DNA from: Sphingomonadaceae bacterium
GTDB taxonomy: Bacteria > Pseudomonadota > Alphaproteobacteria > Sphingomonadales > Sphingomonadaceae
Assembly (NCBI GenBank): GCA_024236155.1
Contig: JACKLA010000001.1
Location: 62,001 to 126,000, forward strand
Direction of reading: 5' to 3'
Length of the DNA stretch: 64,000 bases
The position numbers were made by a program, and so were the translations under genes. The notes under the pieces are model-generated. The model was not told where the DNA came from. It worked only from the letters and a program-made list of their open reading frames with translations, and did not search any database. This document shows, in pieces, positions 35,363 through 43,370 of the stretch (positions are counted from its first letter, which is position 1; every line of letters starts with the position of its first letter).

Positions 35363-35674
35363 ATGGCCGCGATCATCATCAAGTACCAGCTCGCCGACGG
35401 CGTGACCCGCGAACAGTTCGAGGAATGGGTCCGCACCAAGGACCAGCCCGCCATGCGTTCGCTGAGCCGGGTCGACAGCTTCGAGACATACCGCGTCAGT
35501 GGCAAGCTGATCGGCGAAGGCGATACATCCGTGCAATATGTCGAGCTGTTCGACGTGCCCGACCTCGCCGGCTTCACCGGTGAAGACATGCCCGGCGACC
35601 TGGTGCAGGGGGTGATGGGCGAATTCATGGGATTGGTGAAAGACCCCGAATTCCTGATCGCCGAGAAGGTATGA
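35363..35674 (+). CDS. RedY/HapK-like alpha-beta-barrel protein
   Basis: 103 residues with a ferredoxin-like/dimeric alpha-beta-barrel pattern: IIIKYQLADGVTREQFEEWV, then FETYRVSGKLIG, and QYVELFDVPDLAGF. It resembles proteins annotated REDY-like HapK, named after prodigiosin pathway proteins, but no prodigiosin genes are nearby, so a pathway role should not be assumed. A strong inverted repeat 58 bases after the stop may end the transcript. Confidence 0.65.
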   Translation: MAAIIIKYQLADGVTREQFEEWVRTKDQPAMRSLSRVDSFETYRVSGKLIGEGDTSVQYVELFDVPDLAGFTGEDMPGDLVQGVMGEFMGLVKDPEFLIAEKV

Positions 35675-35731
35675 CCGGGCGGGCGATTCGCCCTGCCTGA
35701 TCGACCGGGCCGTACAGCTTCGCGTGGCAAA

Positions 35732-35768
35732 GCCTGAACAGATGGAACAAATGGAACACTGTTCAGGC
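35732..35768 (+). terminator. 10-bp stem hairpin with GAACA direct repeats in the loop
   Basis: GCCTGAACAG and CTGTTCAGGC form a perfect 10-base stem around a 17-base loop. GAACA occurs three times at a 9-base period (35736, 35745, 35754). The CTCTTTCTGC that follows is only weakly T-rich, so termination is uncertain. It may instead be a protein-binding site. Confidence 0.4.
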
Positions 35769-35955
35769 GCTCTTTCTGCTTCCCGGCATGCGGCGCCGCT
35801 TCGCTGCATAAGCGAGTGCGGGCAGGCGGGATATACGGCCCTTTCCATCCGGCGATCCTAGCCGACGCGCGGCGCTGTAGGACAGCGAACCATTGCTGCT
35901 TCCTGTGAGCCGGTTGCAGAGCTAGGATGTGGGCGATTCAAACAGGGGAGCCACC

Positions 35956-36423
35956 GTGGACGATCTGACCCAGCCTCCATCCCGGGCATCACGGCCGACA
36001 GACAATGGCGTGACGATGCAGCGCCCCTTTCTCGTCGCGCTTCTCTACCTGCTCAGCATCGTGATCGGATTTACATCGATCATCGGAGTGATCCTCGCCT
36101 ATATCTGGCGGAGCGATGCCAGCACGCAGGAGTGGGAGAAGACGCACTACACCTATCTCATCCGCACGTTCTGGGTCAGCTTCGCGATCGGGATCACGCT
36201 GATGCTGCTGTGGTTCGGCACGATCTTCGGCATGATCGCGCGGGTCGAGCACACACCGGCTGTGGCGCACCAGCCGCCCCCTGCAATGTTCTTTGTCGCC
36301 ATCTTCGGTGCGGTTGGCGCGTTCCTGCTGAGCATGGTGTGGTTCTGCATACGCAGCATCCTGTCGATGGTGAAGGCGAGCAATCGGGAGCCGATGCCCC
36401 GCCCTGGTACCTGGCTGTTCTGA
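35956..36423 (+). CDS. DUF4870/Tic20-like membrane protein, paralogue of 34315 gene
   Basis: 155 residues from the GTG at 35956, five bases after AGGGGAG; an earlier in-frame GTG at 35929 has no such site and the paralogue also starts at this position. Shares VDDLTQPP, EWEKTHYTYLIRTFW and SILSMVKASNREPMPRPGTWLF with its relative. About three hydrophobic helices. A longer loop containing EHTPAVAHQPPP distinguishes it. Function unknown; the two presumably arose by duplication. Confidence 0.8.
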   Translation: MDDLTQPPSRASRPTDNGVTMQRPFLVALLYLLSIVIGFTSIIGVILAYIWRSDASTQEWEKTHYTYLIRTFWVSFAIGITLMLLWFGTIFGMIARVEHTPAVAHQPPPAMFFVAIFGAVGAFLLSMVWFCIRSILSMVKASNREPMPRPGTWLF

Positions 36424-36442
36424 GCGACGATGCGGAGCTGGC

Positions 36443-36910
36443 ATGAGCGCGATCGCCCCGGCCCCGCTGCCCGCCATCAGCCTGCTCGCGCGGCATCGCG
36501 GGCCGGAGTGCTATCGCGATGCCTTCTGCGCGCATGTGCCACGCGCGGTTAGCCTCAGCGAGTTCATCGCCGCCTTCTATTCCAGCCCTGCCTTCACGCC
36601 GGAACGCATGCTGCTCCACCTGATCGGCAAGGGCGCGAACCGCACCGACATCACCGCGCTCGCCGATGGGCAGAGCGAGAACTTCGCCGCATGGAGCGTC
36701 GAGGCGCGGGAGGATCATGCCATCCTGCTGCGCGATTTCCAGGACCGCACATGCTCATGGCTTTGCGTCGAGCCTGTCGAAAACGGCACAAGGCTCTGGT
36801 TCGGCAGCGGCGTGCGCAAGCCGCAAGGACTGGCGTTCCGCGCGCTGATGGGCTTCCACCGCGCCTATTCGCGTTTGCTGCTCAAGGGGGCGGTGCGAAA
36901 GCTGGATTGA
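36443..36910 (+). CDS. Conserved protein of unknown function
   Basis: 155 residues. No family recognised with confidence. The sequence opens with a Pro/Ala-rich stretch, then CYRDAFCAHVPRAVSLSEFIAAFYSS, and LLRDFQDRTCSWLCVEP followed by GTRLWFGSG, which looks like a beta-rich domain. The C-terminus is basic and amphipathic (FHRAYSRLLLKGAVRKLD). The composition and 19-base distance behind the preceding gene suggest a genuine operon member. Confidence 0.7.
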   Translation: MSAIAPAPLPAISLLARHRGPECYRDAFCAHVPRAVSLSEFIAAFYSSPAFTPERMLLHLIGKGANRTDITALADGQSENFAAWSVEAREDHAILLRDFQDRTCSWLCVEPVENGTRLWFGSGVRKPQGLAFRALMGFHRAYSRLLLKGAVRKLD

Positions 36911-36932
36911 CGAGTGTGGGTTCAGCCTGTCG

Positions 36933-37367
36933 CTAATCGCCCGCTTCGCCGAAGGCGCGAGCAAATTCAAGCAGGTCACGCGCCACCCTTGCCGCTTCAG
37001 CCTGCTGTTTCACGGCAATGATCAATGCATTGAGCGCCAGCCACACCTGATACCGTTCGTGATAGCGCCGGTTCAGAATTTCGCGGGCAGCCTCATCGGT
37101 CGAGCGGGCCAATATCTGTTTGATCCGGCGGTTGAACTCCCATGAATCCTCCTTGTAATCGCCTTCCAGCTTGCGCAGGCGTTCGAGCTTCTCCTCCAGA
37201 TCAGCACCTGCCATCGCCTCCTGCAGTTCAGTCAGGAACGGATTGTCGAGCATTCCCTTCGGTCCGGCGAGATAGTCGAACTCGGCATCGATCACTGCCT
37301 TCGCCCGCTGTGCCTCCGCATCGTAATATTTCGACTGCTCGATCAGCGTTTCGGATGTCCTAGGCAT
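36933..37367 (-). CDS. Helical protein of unknown function
   Basis: 144 residues from the ATG at 37367, which is preceded by GGGGGG; a longer frame upstream has no ribosome-binding site. Nearly all helix, with strong coiled-coil character (QSKYYDAEAQRAKAVIDAEF, then LEEKLERLRKLEGDYK). No transmembrane segment or catalytic motif. It may be a structural or adaptor protein. Confidence 0.65.
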   Translation of the reverse strand: MPRTSETLIEQSKYYDAEAQRAKAVIDAEFDYLAGPKGMLDNPFLTELQEAMAGADLEEKLERLRKLEGDYKEDSWEFNRRIKQILARSTDEAAREILNRRYHERYQVWLALNALIIAVKQQAEAARVARDLLEFARAFGEAGD

Positions 37368-37497
37368 GGAATCCCCCCTTTTCCTCCCTGAACGCTGGAT
37401 AAAGAGTACAAGCAGGCGAAGCAAATCGGCTTGAAGGGACGGCGAATACGCATCGGCCCTTAAGGATTTGGCGATGCGCCGCGCTTAAACTGCGGCG

Positions 37498-38049
37498 ATG
37501 GGACGCATCCTTCCTTTCCGCCGCAACCCGGCCCCGCGCAAGAGCGAGCTTCCCGTATTGCCGGTACTGGCGCTTGCGGCGATGCTCGGCACGGTGAGCG
37601 GGCTTTACCTGTTCGGGCCGGCGGGCGGCGAGAGCCGGGCGGCCGTGCCCACACAACTCGCCGCGCTTCCTTCAGCCGGGCACCCGCCTGCCGGGCGCAC
37701 AATCCGCTTCAGCCGATGCGACTTCGGATCGCGCAGGAACTGCGTGGTCGATGGCGACACGGTGTGGCTCGACGGCGAAAAAATCCGCCTGTCGGATATC
37801 AACACGCCGGAGATTTCCGACCCCGATTGCGCTTACGAAAAGCAGCTAGGCGAACGCGCGACCGAGCGGCTGATTGTGCTGCTCAACAGCGGGCAGGTGA
37901 CGCTGGTCCAGGCCCCCGGCGAGCGCAACCGCGACCAGTACGACCGCCTGGTGCGCGAACTGCATGTGAACGGCGCCAGCGTCGGCGACACGCTGGTGCG
38001 CGAAGGGCTTGCGGAGGAATGGCAGGGGTTTCGGCGGGACTGGTGTTAA
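37498..38049 (+). CDS. SNase-like nuclease, membrane-anchored (second copy type)
   Basis: 183 residues. Basic start, hydrophobic anchor (LPVLALAAMLGTVSGLYLFG), a variable linker, then the thermonuclease domain with VVDGDTVWLDG, EKIRLSDINTPEI, DQYDRLVREL and a final GLAEEWQGF, matching the end of the staphylococcal nuclease fold. Same architecture as the protein at 33701. Secreted or periplasm-facing nuclease by inference. Confidence 0.85.
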   Translation: MGRILPFRRNPAPRKSELPVLPVLALAAMLGTVSGLYLFGPAGGESRAAVPTQLAALPSAGHPPAGRTIRFSRCDFGSRRNCVVDGDTVWLDGEKIRLSDINTPEISDPDCAYEKQLGERATERLIVLLNSGQVTLVQAPGERNRDQYDRLVRELHVNGASVGDTLVREGLAEEWQGFRRDWC

Positions 38050-38183
38050 AAGCGCCATATTTGCACCAGCATCGCCGAAACCGCCGCTGCCTACTTGCGA
38101 CAGCGCATGTCATGGCATCGTCGACAAAGCTGTTGGCTTCAGGCCCTGAACCCCCGATACTCTCCTGAACAGGGGGGATTCGA

Positions 38184-39110
38184 TTGACTTGCATTTATGA
38201 ACCTAACTCCGGCCGACACTGCACCACATCGCCATGCGGCGTCTGCCCCAATGTAGGAAAGAACTGGGGCAAGCCATCAAATGCGACGCGCAAGGCCCCA
38301 CGAAAACCCGCCAAATCCGGCGGTAAGCCGGGGTCTCCCATCGGGCCGCTGATCGGGATCGGCGTGACCATCTTCGTCGTGGGATCGATCGCAAGTGGAG
38401 GCAACGATCAGGGGACCTCGCAGCAGCCGCCTCCCCAAGCACAGGTCGCGCCTCCACCGCAAAGACAGGCGATCGCCCCACCAAACCCTAATGCCAGCCC
38501 GAGAGCAATACCGCCCCAACAACCCATCAACGTGTCGCCGGAAACACGCAAACGGGTGGACAATGTGTTCGGTCGCTCGCAGTCGCCACAAGCCTCTGTT
38601 GAAACGCAGGCTCGGCGTTTCTTTGCCACACCCGAGGCCGGAGAAACCAAGCCCTTGAGAGTGGGTTATATGGGTAACAACATCCACGGCCTCGGCCCGA
38701 CGTTTGCCGGATCCAACGGCAAGGCAAAATTCCTGAAGATTTGTAATTTCTCAAATTCCGGACCGTCCTATGTTGCGGAGGCAATCTCGTTTCGCAATCC
38801 GAAGACGGGTGCGATGCAGGAGCATACGCGGGGCTGGTACGGTCTTTCGACTGGTCAATGCGTCGTGTTACGCACCCACGAGGGGCGCAGCCGCGTGGCA
38901 TTCACCGCGATGTCATCCAAGCGCGACAGTTTTATCGCTGGCACAGCGCGAGCCTGCGTCGATACGAACCGCCCGTTCAGCAGTACTCATGCCCTGTCGA
39001 ACGGCAACGATTGCCCGGCGGGCATGAAGCAAGTCAGCTTTATGCGCGTCGAGATTCCGGCAGGCCGCAATGCCGAGAGAATTTCGATAAGGGACTCTGG
39101 TAAGAACTGA
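38184..39110 (+). CDS. Membrane-associated protein of unknown function with Cys-rich start
   Basis: 308 residues from a TTG six bases behind AGGGGGG. The N-terminal 25 residues contain four Cys (CIYEPNSGRHC and SPCGVCPN), suggesting a small metal-binding knuckle on the cytoplasmic side. One hydrophobic segment (IGPLIGIGVTIFVVGSIA, about 52-70) is followed by a Gln/Pro-rich linker and an outer domain (about 150-308). The latter has FLKICNFSNSGPSYVAEAIS, CVVLRTHEGRSRVAF and a possible disulfide pair. No family recognised. Confidence 0.65.
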   Translation: MTCIYEPNSGRHCTTSPCGVCPNVGKNWGKPSNATRKAPRKPAKSGGKPGSPIGPLIGIGVTIFVVGSIASGGNDQGTSQQPPPQAQVAPPPQRQAIAPPNPNASPRAIPPQQPINVSPETRKRVDNVFGRSQSPQASVETQARRFFATPEAGETKPLRVGYMGNNIHGLGPTFAGSNGKAKFLKICNFSNSGPSYVAEAISFRNPKTGAMQEHTRGWYGLSTGQCVVLRTHEGRSRVAFTAMSSKRDSFIAGTARACVDTNRPFSSTHALSNGNDCPAGMKQVSFMRVEIPAGRNAERISIRDSGKN

Positions 39111-39119
39111 CCAAAGGGC

Positions 39120-39266
39120 AAGGTGCTGGCGGAATGGATCGACGCGGAGCTGCCCTATTCTTCGCTCTGGTTCTTCCCGAGGCTATGGGCGGTGAATGTC
39201 AGCTGGCATGAAGAGCCGGATCGGTCGGACTATAGTGATGCGGTGACAAAGGGGCTGTGGCGTTAG
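39120..39266 (+). pseudogene. C-terminal gene remnant
   Basis: An uninterrupted 48-codon frame with no start codon context reads KVLAEWIDAELPYSSLWFF, then PRLWAVNVSWHEE and ends KGLWR before TAG. The amino-acid composition, rich in Trp and ordered, looks like a real protein end rather than chance. Its 5' part is missing, so it is probably what remained after replacement by the 38184 gene or after an insertion or deletion near the FRG gene. Confidence 0.4.
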
Positions 39267-39324
39267 AGTAAACTATTTCGCCAAACCGTCGCGATGAGGA
39301 CATTCAACACGAAATACCTCATAT

Positions 39325-40173
39325 TTAGAATGGGATAACCTTCGATTTGTAAATCTCTAGGATGCGGCCAGTGGCCTTGTCTATCTCCGGAAACAGGGTG
39401 CTAGCCTCGATTCCGAGTGACCCCAAGCGCCGTCTTATCTCAGCCTTCGCCCGTTTCAGGATCACCACTTTCTCAGTCCGAATAGACTTCTTATAGCTGG
39501 GACTCTTTCCAGCGTCCAAGCCATAGAGAATAAACGAACCAGATTGCGCGCTCATTCGTTGATTGGCTCTCTTCGCGGTAACAACAACGGGGCGAAAGAG
39601 ATCAACCTTTTTAATGCGACTCTCGAAGTAGGGCTTCTCAGCTTTGATGAACTGTATCAGGCGCCCAGTAGGCTGCAATTCGCGAAGGTCTGCAATTGTT
39701 GAGGCAGTTGTCGTCTCAAGCGTGTCTCGCTCGTCTTGCTTGAGATTGGCAAGGTTGGCCATGCAACTCACCACATCAGAGTCGTAGAACTTACACCGAT
39801 CATCTGACGCAACAAACGCGAGTACTGCCCCATCGCTGTCATCGTACTTCTCTTCCCAAACTGCAAAGAACAGAGCTACCAAAGGGTTGCGAGTTACATC
39901 GAGAAGTCTGGTGGGAAGGCCATAGTGCTGCATCCGAACAAGCCGATCAAACATTGAATGATCGGTCAAAAAGTCTTGAGGGAACAGGCTGATCAACTCC
40001 CTGATCATTTCTGATTCGAATTCAGCGACATTAGGTTTTTGGCGAAAGAGGCTCGGCTCAACGCCCCATGAAGCGTCGGCATGACCTCGAAAAGTTACAT
40101 TGGTCCACGCCTCTCGACTGAGCTTGTCAAAAGCTTTGAGCGCAGACTCAAAGTTGGAGACTTCTTCTGCCAC
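39325..40173 (-). CDS. FRG-domain protein
   Basis: 282 residues. The FRG motif is at 28-30 within VTFRGHADASWGVEPSLFRQ, followed by the helical HYGLPTRLLDVTRNPLVALFFAVW, both diagnostic of the family. FRG-domain proteins have no settled biochemical role but are frequent in mobile islands and phage-conflict loci. Codon use here is visibly A+T-richer than the adjacent nrdB, and a gene remnant lies just beyond its 3' end, suggesting horizontal acquisition. Its start is four bases from the nrdB stop on the same strand, so it may be read through from nrdB. Confidence 0.85.
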   Translation of the reverse strand: MAEEVSNFESALKAFDKLSREAWTNVTFRGHADASWGVEPSLFRQKPNVAEFESEMIRELISLFPQDFLTDHSMFDRLVRMQHYGLPTRLLDVTRNPLVALFFAVWEEKYDDSDGAVLAFVASDDRCKFYDSDVVSCMANLANLKQDERDTLETTTASTIADLRELQPTGRLIQFIKAEKPYFESRIKKVDLFRPVVVTAKRANQRMSAQSGSFILYGLDAGKSPSYKKSIRTEKVVILKRAKAEIRRRLGSLGIEASTLFPEIDKATGRILEIYKSKVIPF

Positions 40174-40176
40174 ATA

Positions 40177-41244
40177 CTACTCCGCCGCCACGCTCCCAGC
40201 GCCGCCCGCGTCACCAAACATATCCGGCCCCTCGTCCTCACCCGCTTCATTCGCGGCGGCACCCTTGGCCTTGCTGCGTTTGTCGAAGGTGCTCCACACG
40301 TCCTGCCAGTTGCCTTTCGTGGCGCCCTTCGAATATTCCGTCGCGCGGGTTTCGAAGAAGTTGGCGTGCTCCACGCCATTCAGCAGCGGGGCGAGCCAGG
40401 GGAGGGGGTGGTCGTCGACCATATACATCGAGGGCAGGCCGAGCTGGCTGAGGCGCCAGTCGGCGATGTAGCGGATATATTTCTTGATTTCTTTCGCGGT
40501 CATGCCCGGCACCGGGCCGTCCTCGAACGCCAGGTCGATGAAGGCATCTTCCAGCCGCACCGTCTTCTGGCACATGTCCATGATGTCTTCCTTGACCGAT
40601 TTGGTCAGGCAGTCCCGCTCTTTACAGAATGCGTGGAACAGGCGGGTGATGCCTTCGCAGTGCAGGCTCTCGTCGCGCACACTCCAGCTGACGATCTGCC
40701 CCATGCCCTTCATCTTGTTGAAGCGCGGGAAGTTCATCAGCATGGCGAAGCTGGCGAACAGCTGCAGCCCTTCGGTGAAGCCGCCGAACATGGCCAGCGT
40801 GCGGGCGATATCCTCGTCGCTGTCGACGCCGAATTCCTGCAGGTAATCGTGCTTCGCCTTCATCTCCTCATATTCGAGGAACATGCCATATTCGCTTTCG
40901 GGCATGCCGATGGTGTCGAGCAGGTGGCTGTAGGCCGCGATATGCACCGTCTCCATATTGGAGAAGGCGGCGAGCATCATCTTCACCTCTGTGGGCTTGA
41001 ACACGCGGCCATATTTCTCGTGGTAGCAATCCTGCACTTCCACGTCGGCCTGGGTGAAGAAACGGAAGATCTGGGTGAGCAGGTTGCGCTCATGATCGGT
41101 CAGGTTCTGCGCCCAGTCGCGGCAATCCTCGCCCAGCGGGACTTCCTCCGGCATCCAGTGAACCTGCTGCTGCCGCTTCCAGAAATCGTAAGCCCACGGA
41201 TATTCGAAGGGTTTGTAGGTCTTGCGGGCTTCGAGCAACGACAT
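40177..41244 (-). CDS. nrdB: Ribonucleotide reductase class Ia, beta subunit
   Basis: 355 residues. Carries the diiron-tyrosyl radical cofactor that initiates dNTP synthesis by the alpha subunit encoded at 43371. The ferritin-like helices with metal ligands are visible: FRFFTQADVEVQDCYHEKYG, AFSNMETVHIAAYSHLLD, and later RDESLHCEGITRLFHAF. The C-terminus is acidic and Ala-rich, as expected for the alpha-binding tail. It is separated from nrdA by four small membrane-protein genes on the same strand. Confidence 0.96.
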   Translation of the reverse strand: MSLLEARKTYKPFEYPWAYDFWKRQQQVHWMPEEVPLGEDCRDWAQNLTDHERNLLTQIFRFFTQADVEVQDCYHEKYGRVFKPTEVKMMLAAFSNMETVHIAAYSHLLDTIGMPESEYGMFLEYEEMKAKHDYLQEFGVDSDEDIARTLAMFGGFTEGLQLFASFAMLMNFPRFNKMKGMGQIVSWSVRDESLHCEGITRLFHAFCKERDCLTKSVKEDIMDMCQKTVRLEDAFIDLAFEDGPVPGMTAKEIKKYIRYIADWRLSQLGLPSMYMVDDHPLPWLAPLLNGVEHANFFETRATEYSKGATKGNWQDVWSTFDKRSKAKGAAANEAGEDEGPDMFGDAGGAGSVAAE

Positions 41245-41342
41245 GTTGTGTCTCCGTGGGTGAAAGCGAACGACTCATATAGGGAATCACGGAGCAGAAT
41301 CGAAGGCAAGGGAAAACGATTCGGCGGGGATAAAATCGGGAA

Positions 41343-42059
41343 TTACACGAAGACTGCGAGCGCGACGATCACGCCAACAATCACCAGTGCGCCAACGAAG
41401 CCGATCACCGCCTCTTTCGGCAGGTACAATTCGGTTCGCTCACGCTCCGGGCTGTGCCACCAGCGCCACAAACCATACCCCGCCAGCAGCACGGCGAACA
41501 CTGCGGCGCCCCAGACCATTCCGCGAGGGCCGTGCGCCACCCAGTCGATGATGGCCTGCTGCACCGGATCGAGCATGATCGCGGCGAAGAAGGCGATCGT
41601 TGCAAGTTCGATGCCGATGCGGCGGAACCGGCCTGATCCACTCCCGTCATCGGAAGCAACTGACGGATCGGCACCCACTTCTTCTGCATCGTCACTGGCG
41701 AGTAACCGCAGGACGACGAGTATCGACGCCCCTGCCATGACCAGGAACATAAGGAACTGGTTATCATTGCGGTCGGCAACCATCCACAGCGCGCCGCCAA
41801 TCGTCATCATCAGGAGCGTCTGCGGCAATGCGGCGCGCTCGCGACCGGTCAAGGCGTTGGGTACATAACCTTCAGGCTCATCGGGCCAGTCATGGGCATT
41901 GGCATGGCCGCGGGCGATCATCAGCCGCTTCTCCAGCCGGTGCCAGATGATCGGCCAATCGCTAAAGACATAGCCTGCCAGACCCAAGGCGAAACCCAGC
42001 AGCGCACCCCAGGCGGCGGTGCCTAGTGTGGCCGGAGCAAGGAGTTCGGTTGGCAGCAC
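41343..42059 (-). CDS. Polytopic membrane protein of unknown function
   Basis: 238 residues with about six hydrophobic segments: LGTAAWGALLGFALGLAGYV near the start, ALPQTLLMMTIGGALWMVA and FLMFLVMAGASILVVLRLLA in the middle, and a final AVIGFVGALVIVGVIVALAV. A charged loop (ASDDAEEVGADPSVASDDG) splits the two halves. No family recognised. Between nrdB and the PepSY-like gene on the same strand. Confidence 0.7.
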   Translation of the reverse strand: MLPTELLAPATLGTAAWGALLGFALGLAGYVFSDWPIIWHRLEKRLMIARGHANAHDWPDEPEGYVPNALTGRERAALPQTLLMMTIGGALWMVADRNDNQFLMFLVMAGASILVVLRLLASDDAEEVGADPSVASDDGSGSGRFRRIGIELATIAFFAAIMLDPVQQAIIDWVAHGPRGMVWGAAVFAVLLAGYGLWRWWHSPERERTELYLPKEAVIGFVGALVIVGVIVALAVFV

Positions 42060-42086
42060 ATCACCTGTGCTGCCACACCGCGCCTG

Positions 42087-42476
42087 CTATTTCCAGAACC
42101 AACGGTCCTTCGCGCCGCGTTCCTTGCGGTTGGCCCACATCTGGAAATAGAGCCACAGGCCCGAAAAGGCGAAGAACAGGAGGGCAAAGCCCGACAGGAT
42201 CGAGATTGCCGTGCCTACCGGCCCGAACTCCTCACCCGAATGGAGGTGGTGGAAGAAGCCGGTGAGCGAGCCGAAACCTTCGCTGTTGCGCGGGGGCATG
42301 CAGCGCCAGCCCTCCGGGCAGACGAAGCCTGCGGGTGGCTCGCTGGCTGCCAGCTGCTCTGCTGTCTGCACCGGCTCGGGCCAGAGCGCGGCAGCATGGC
42401 TCAATATGCCGGTTGCCGCGATAAACAGCATGAAAATACCGAAAAACAGGGAAATCCAGCGATGCCACTTCCGCAT
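42087..42476 (-). CDS. PepSY-associated-type membrane protein
   Basis: 129 residues. The opening MRKWHRWISLFFGIFMLFIA is the first-helix signature of PepSY-associated transmembrane proteins, and a second helix (ISILSGFALLFFAFSGLWLYF) lies near the end. The intervening periplasmic part has two Cys (FVCPEGWRCMPPR) likely to pair. Relatives often act with iron uptake or ferric reduction, but no such gene is adjacent. The length suggests a reduced version of the family. Confidence 0.75.
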   Translation of the reverse strand: MRKWHRWISLFFGIFMLFIAATGILSHAAALWPEPVQTAEQLAASEPPAGFVCPEGWRCMPPRNSEGFGSLTGFFHHLHSGEEFGPVGTAISILSGFALLFFAFSGLWLYFQMWANRKERGAKDRWFWK

Positions 42477-42587
42477 GTGCGCGTCCTTAATTGCGAATCA
42501 TTCGCAAGTTCCAGAGAGCAAGGCGCGCGCGATTGCAAGCGCGAAATCGTCGCGGAATGTGTCAGTCGGTGCGGCGGTGCGGCGCGA

Positions 42588-42767
42588 TCAGCCGAGCACC
42601 GAGCCGAGATAGATCCCCAGCCCAAGCGCTGCCGCGCCAATCAGCGCCATCAGCGGCCCCTGCTTCTTGGCCTTGGCCGCCTTGGCCGGATCCTTGACGA
42701 TCTTCTCCGCTGCAACGCTCATTACCAGTCCGGCCACCAGCAGGCCCAGTCCACCGTAAGTCAGCAT
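42588..42767 (-). CDS. 59-residue membrane peptide, unknown function
   Basis: A short frame starting MLTYGGLGLLVAGLVMSVAA. A basic linker KDPAKAAKAKKQG joins two hydrophobic helices, and the protein ends GIYLGSVLG. The even codon bias and two-helix hairpin layout support a real small protein. It lies in the nrdA-nrdB interval next to another small membrane protein of similar size. Confidence 0.6.
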   Translation of the reverse strand: MLTYGGLGLLVAGLVMSVAAEKIVKDPAKAAKAKKQGPLMALIGAAALGLGIYLGSVLG

Positions 42768-42968
42768 GTCTCAATTCTCCGCATCGCGGCCAGCCTGAAT
42801 GCCGGGCCGAGCAGGCATGATGAACCACGAAACAATCCGGTGCGGAATGCCACGAATGTGGGTGAAGGGGGCGATGATGCTAGGCAGCGTAGACAAAAGC
42901 TCCCTGCGGGCGGGCGGGCCGTCAGTGGGGAGACGGGTTGAGTGGACCCACCCTCCCGCAGGGTTCGG

Positions 42969-43136
42969 CTAACCCGCCCTGGCAAACGCCAGCAGGGCGA
43001 GCATGCAGCCGAAGAAGGTGAGCAGCGGCCCGGCGGTGAGCGCGGTGCGGCGATTGGCCTCGTCCGGCATACGCCCGGCAAAGGCGAGAATCCCCACCCC
43101 CGCACTCAGCAGGATCGCGCCCATATTGAGCAACAT
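42969..43136 (-). CDS. 55-residue membrane peptide, unknown function
   Basis: ATG at 43136 is preceded by GGGAG at a good distance. Two hydrophobic helices (MLLNMGAILLSAGVGILAFA and GPLLTFFGCMLALLAFA) flank a short basic turn, PDEANRRTAL. A longer frame upstream is not supported. The gap of 233 bases between its start and the nrdA stop contains no other gene. Confidence 0.6.
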   Translation of the reverse strand: MLLNMGAILLSAGVGILAFAGRMPDEANRRTALTAGPLLTFFGCMLALLAFARAG

Positions 43137-43370
43137 CGAAAATCTCCCGTCGCGGCGTGGTTTGCATTGCACACGCCCAATCCTTGCCGCACCGCGAGGA
43201 GTCGGCACAACGCCATGAATGTGGGTCAAGGCCGTGAATTTCGGGCGGATTTATGGGGGTGCCGACGCTACAGGCGAAGAGGGGGTGGGCAGAAACTCCG
43301 GACAGCCGACGCGGCGTCGGCGAAGAAATCGCCCACGCCGCCGATCGGTTCGATCAGGTCCTGACCTGCC

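Noticed and set aside
35736..35763. GAAC direct repeats as an alphaproteobacterial LexA (SOS) box
   Set aside because: The family box is GAAC-N7-GAAC; here the gap is five bases, and no SOS gene follows.
40081..41868. 595-codon + strand frame over nrdB
   Set aside because: Antisense to nrdB and its upstream gene, which carry clear family motifs.
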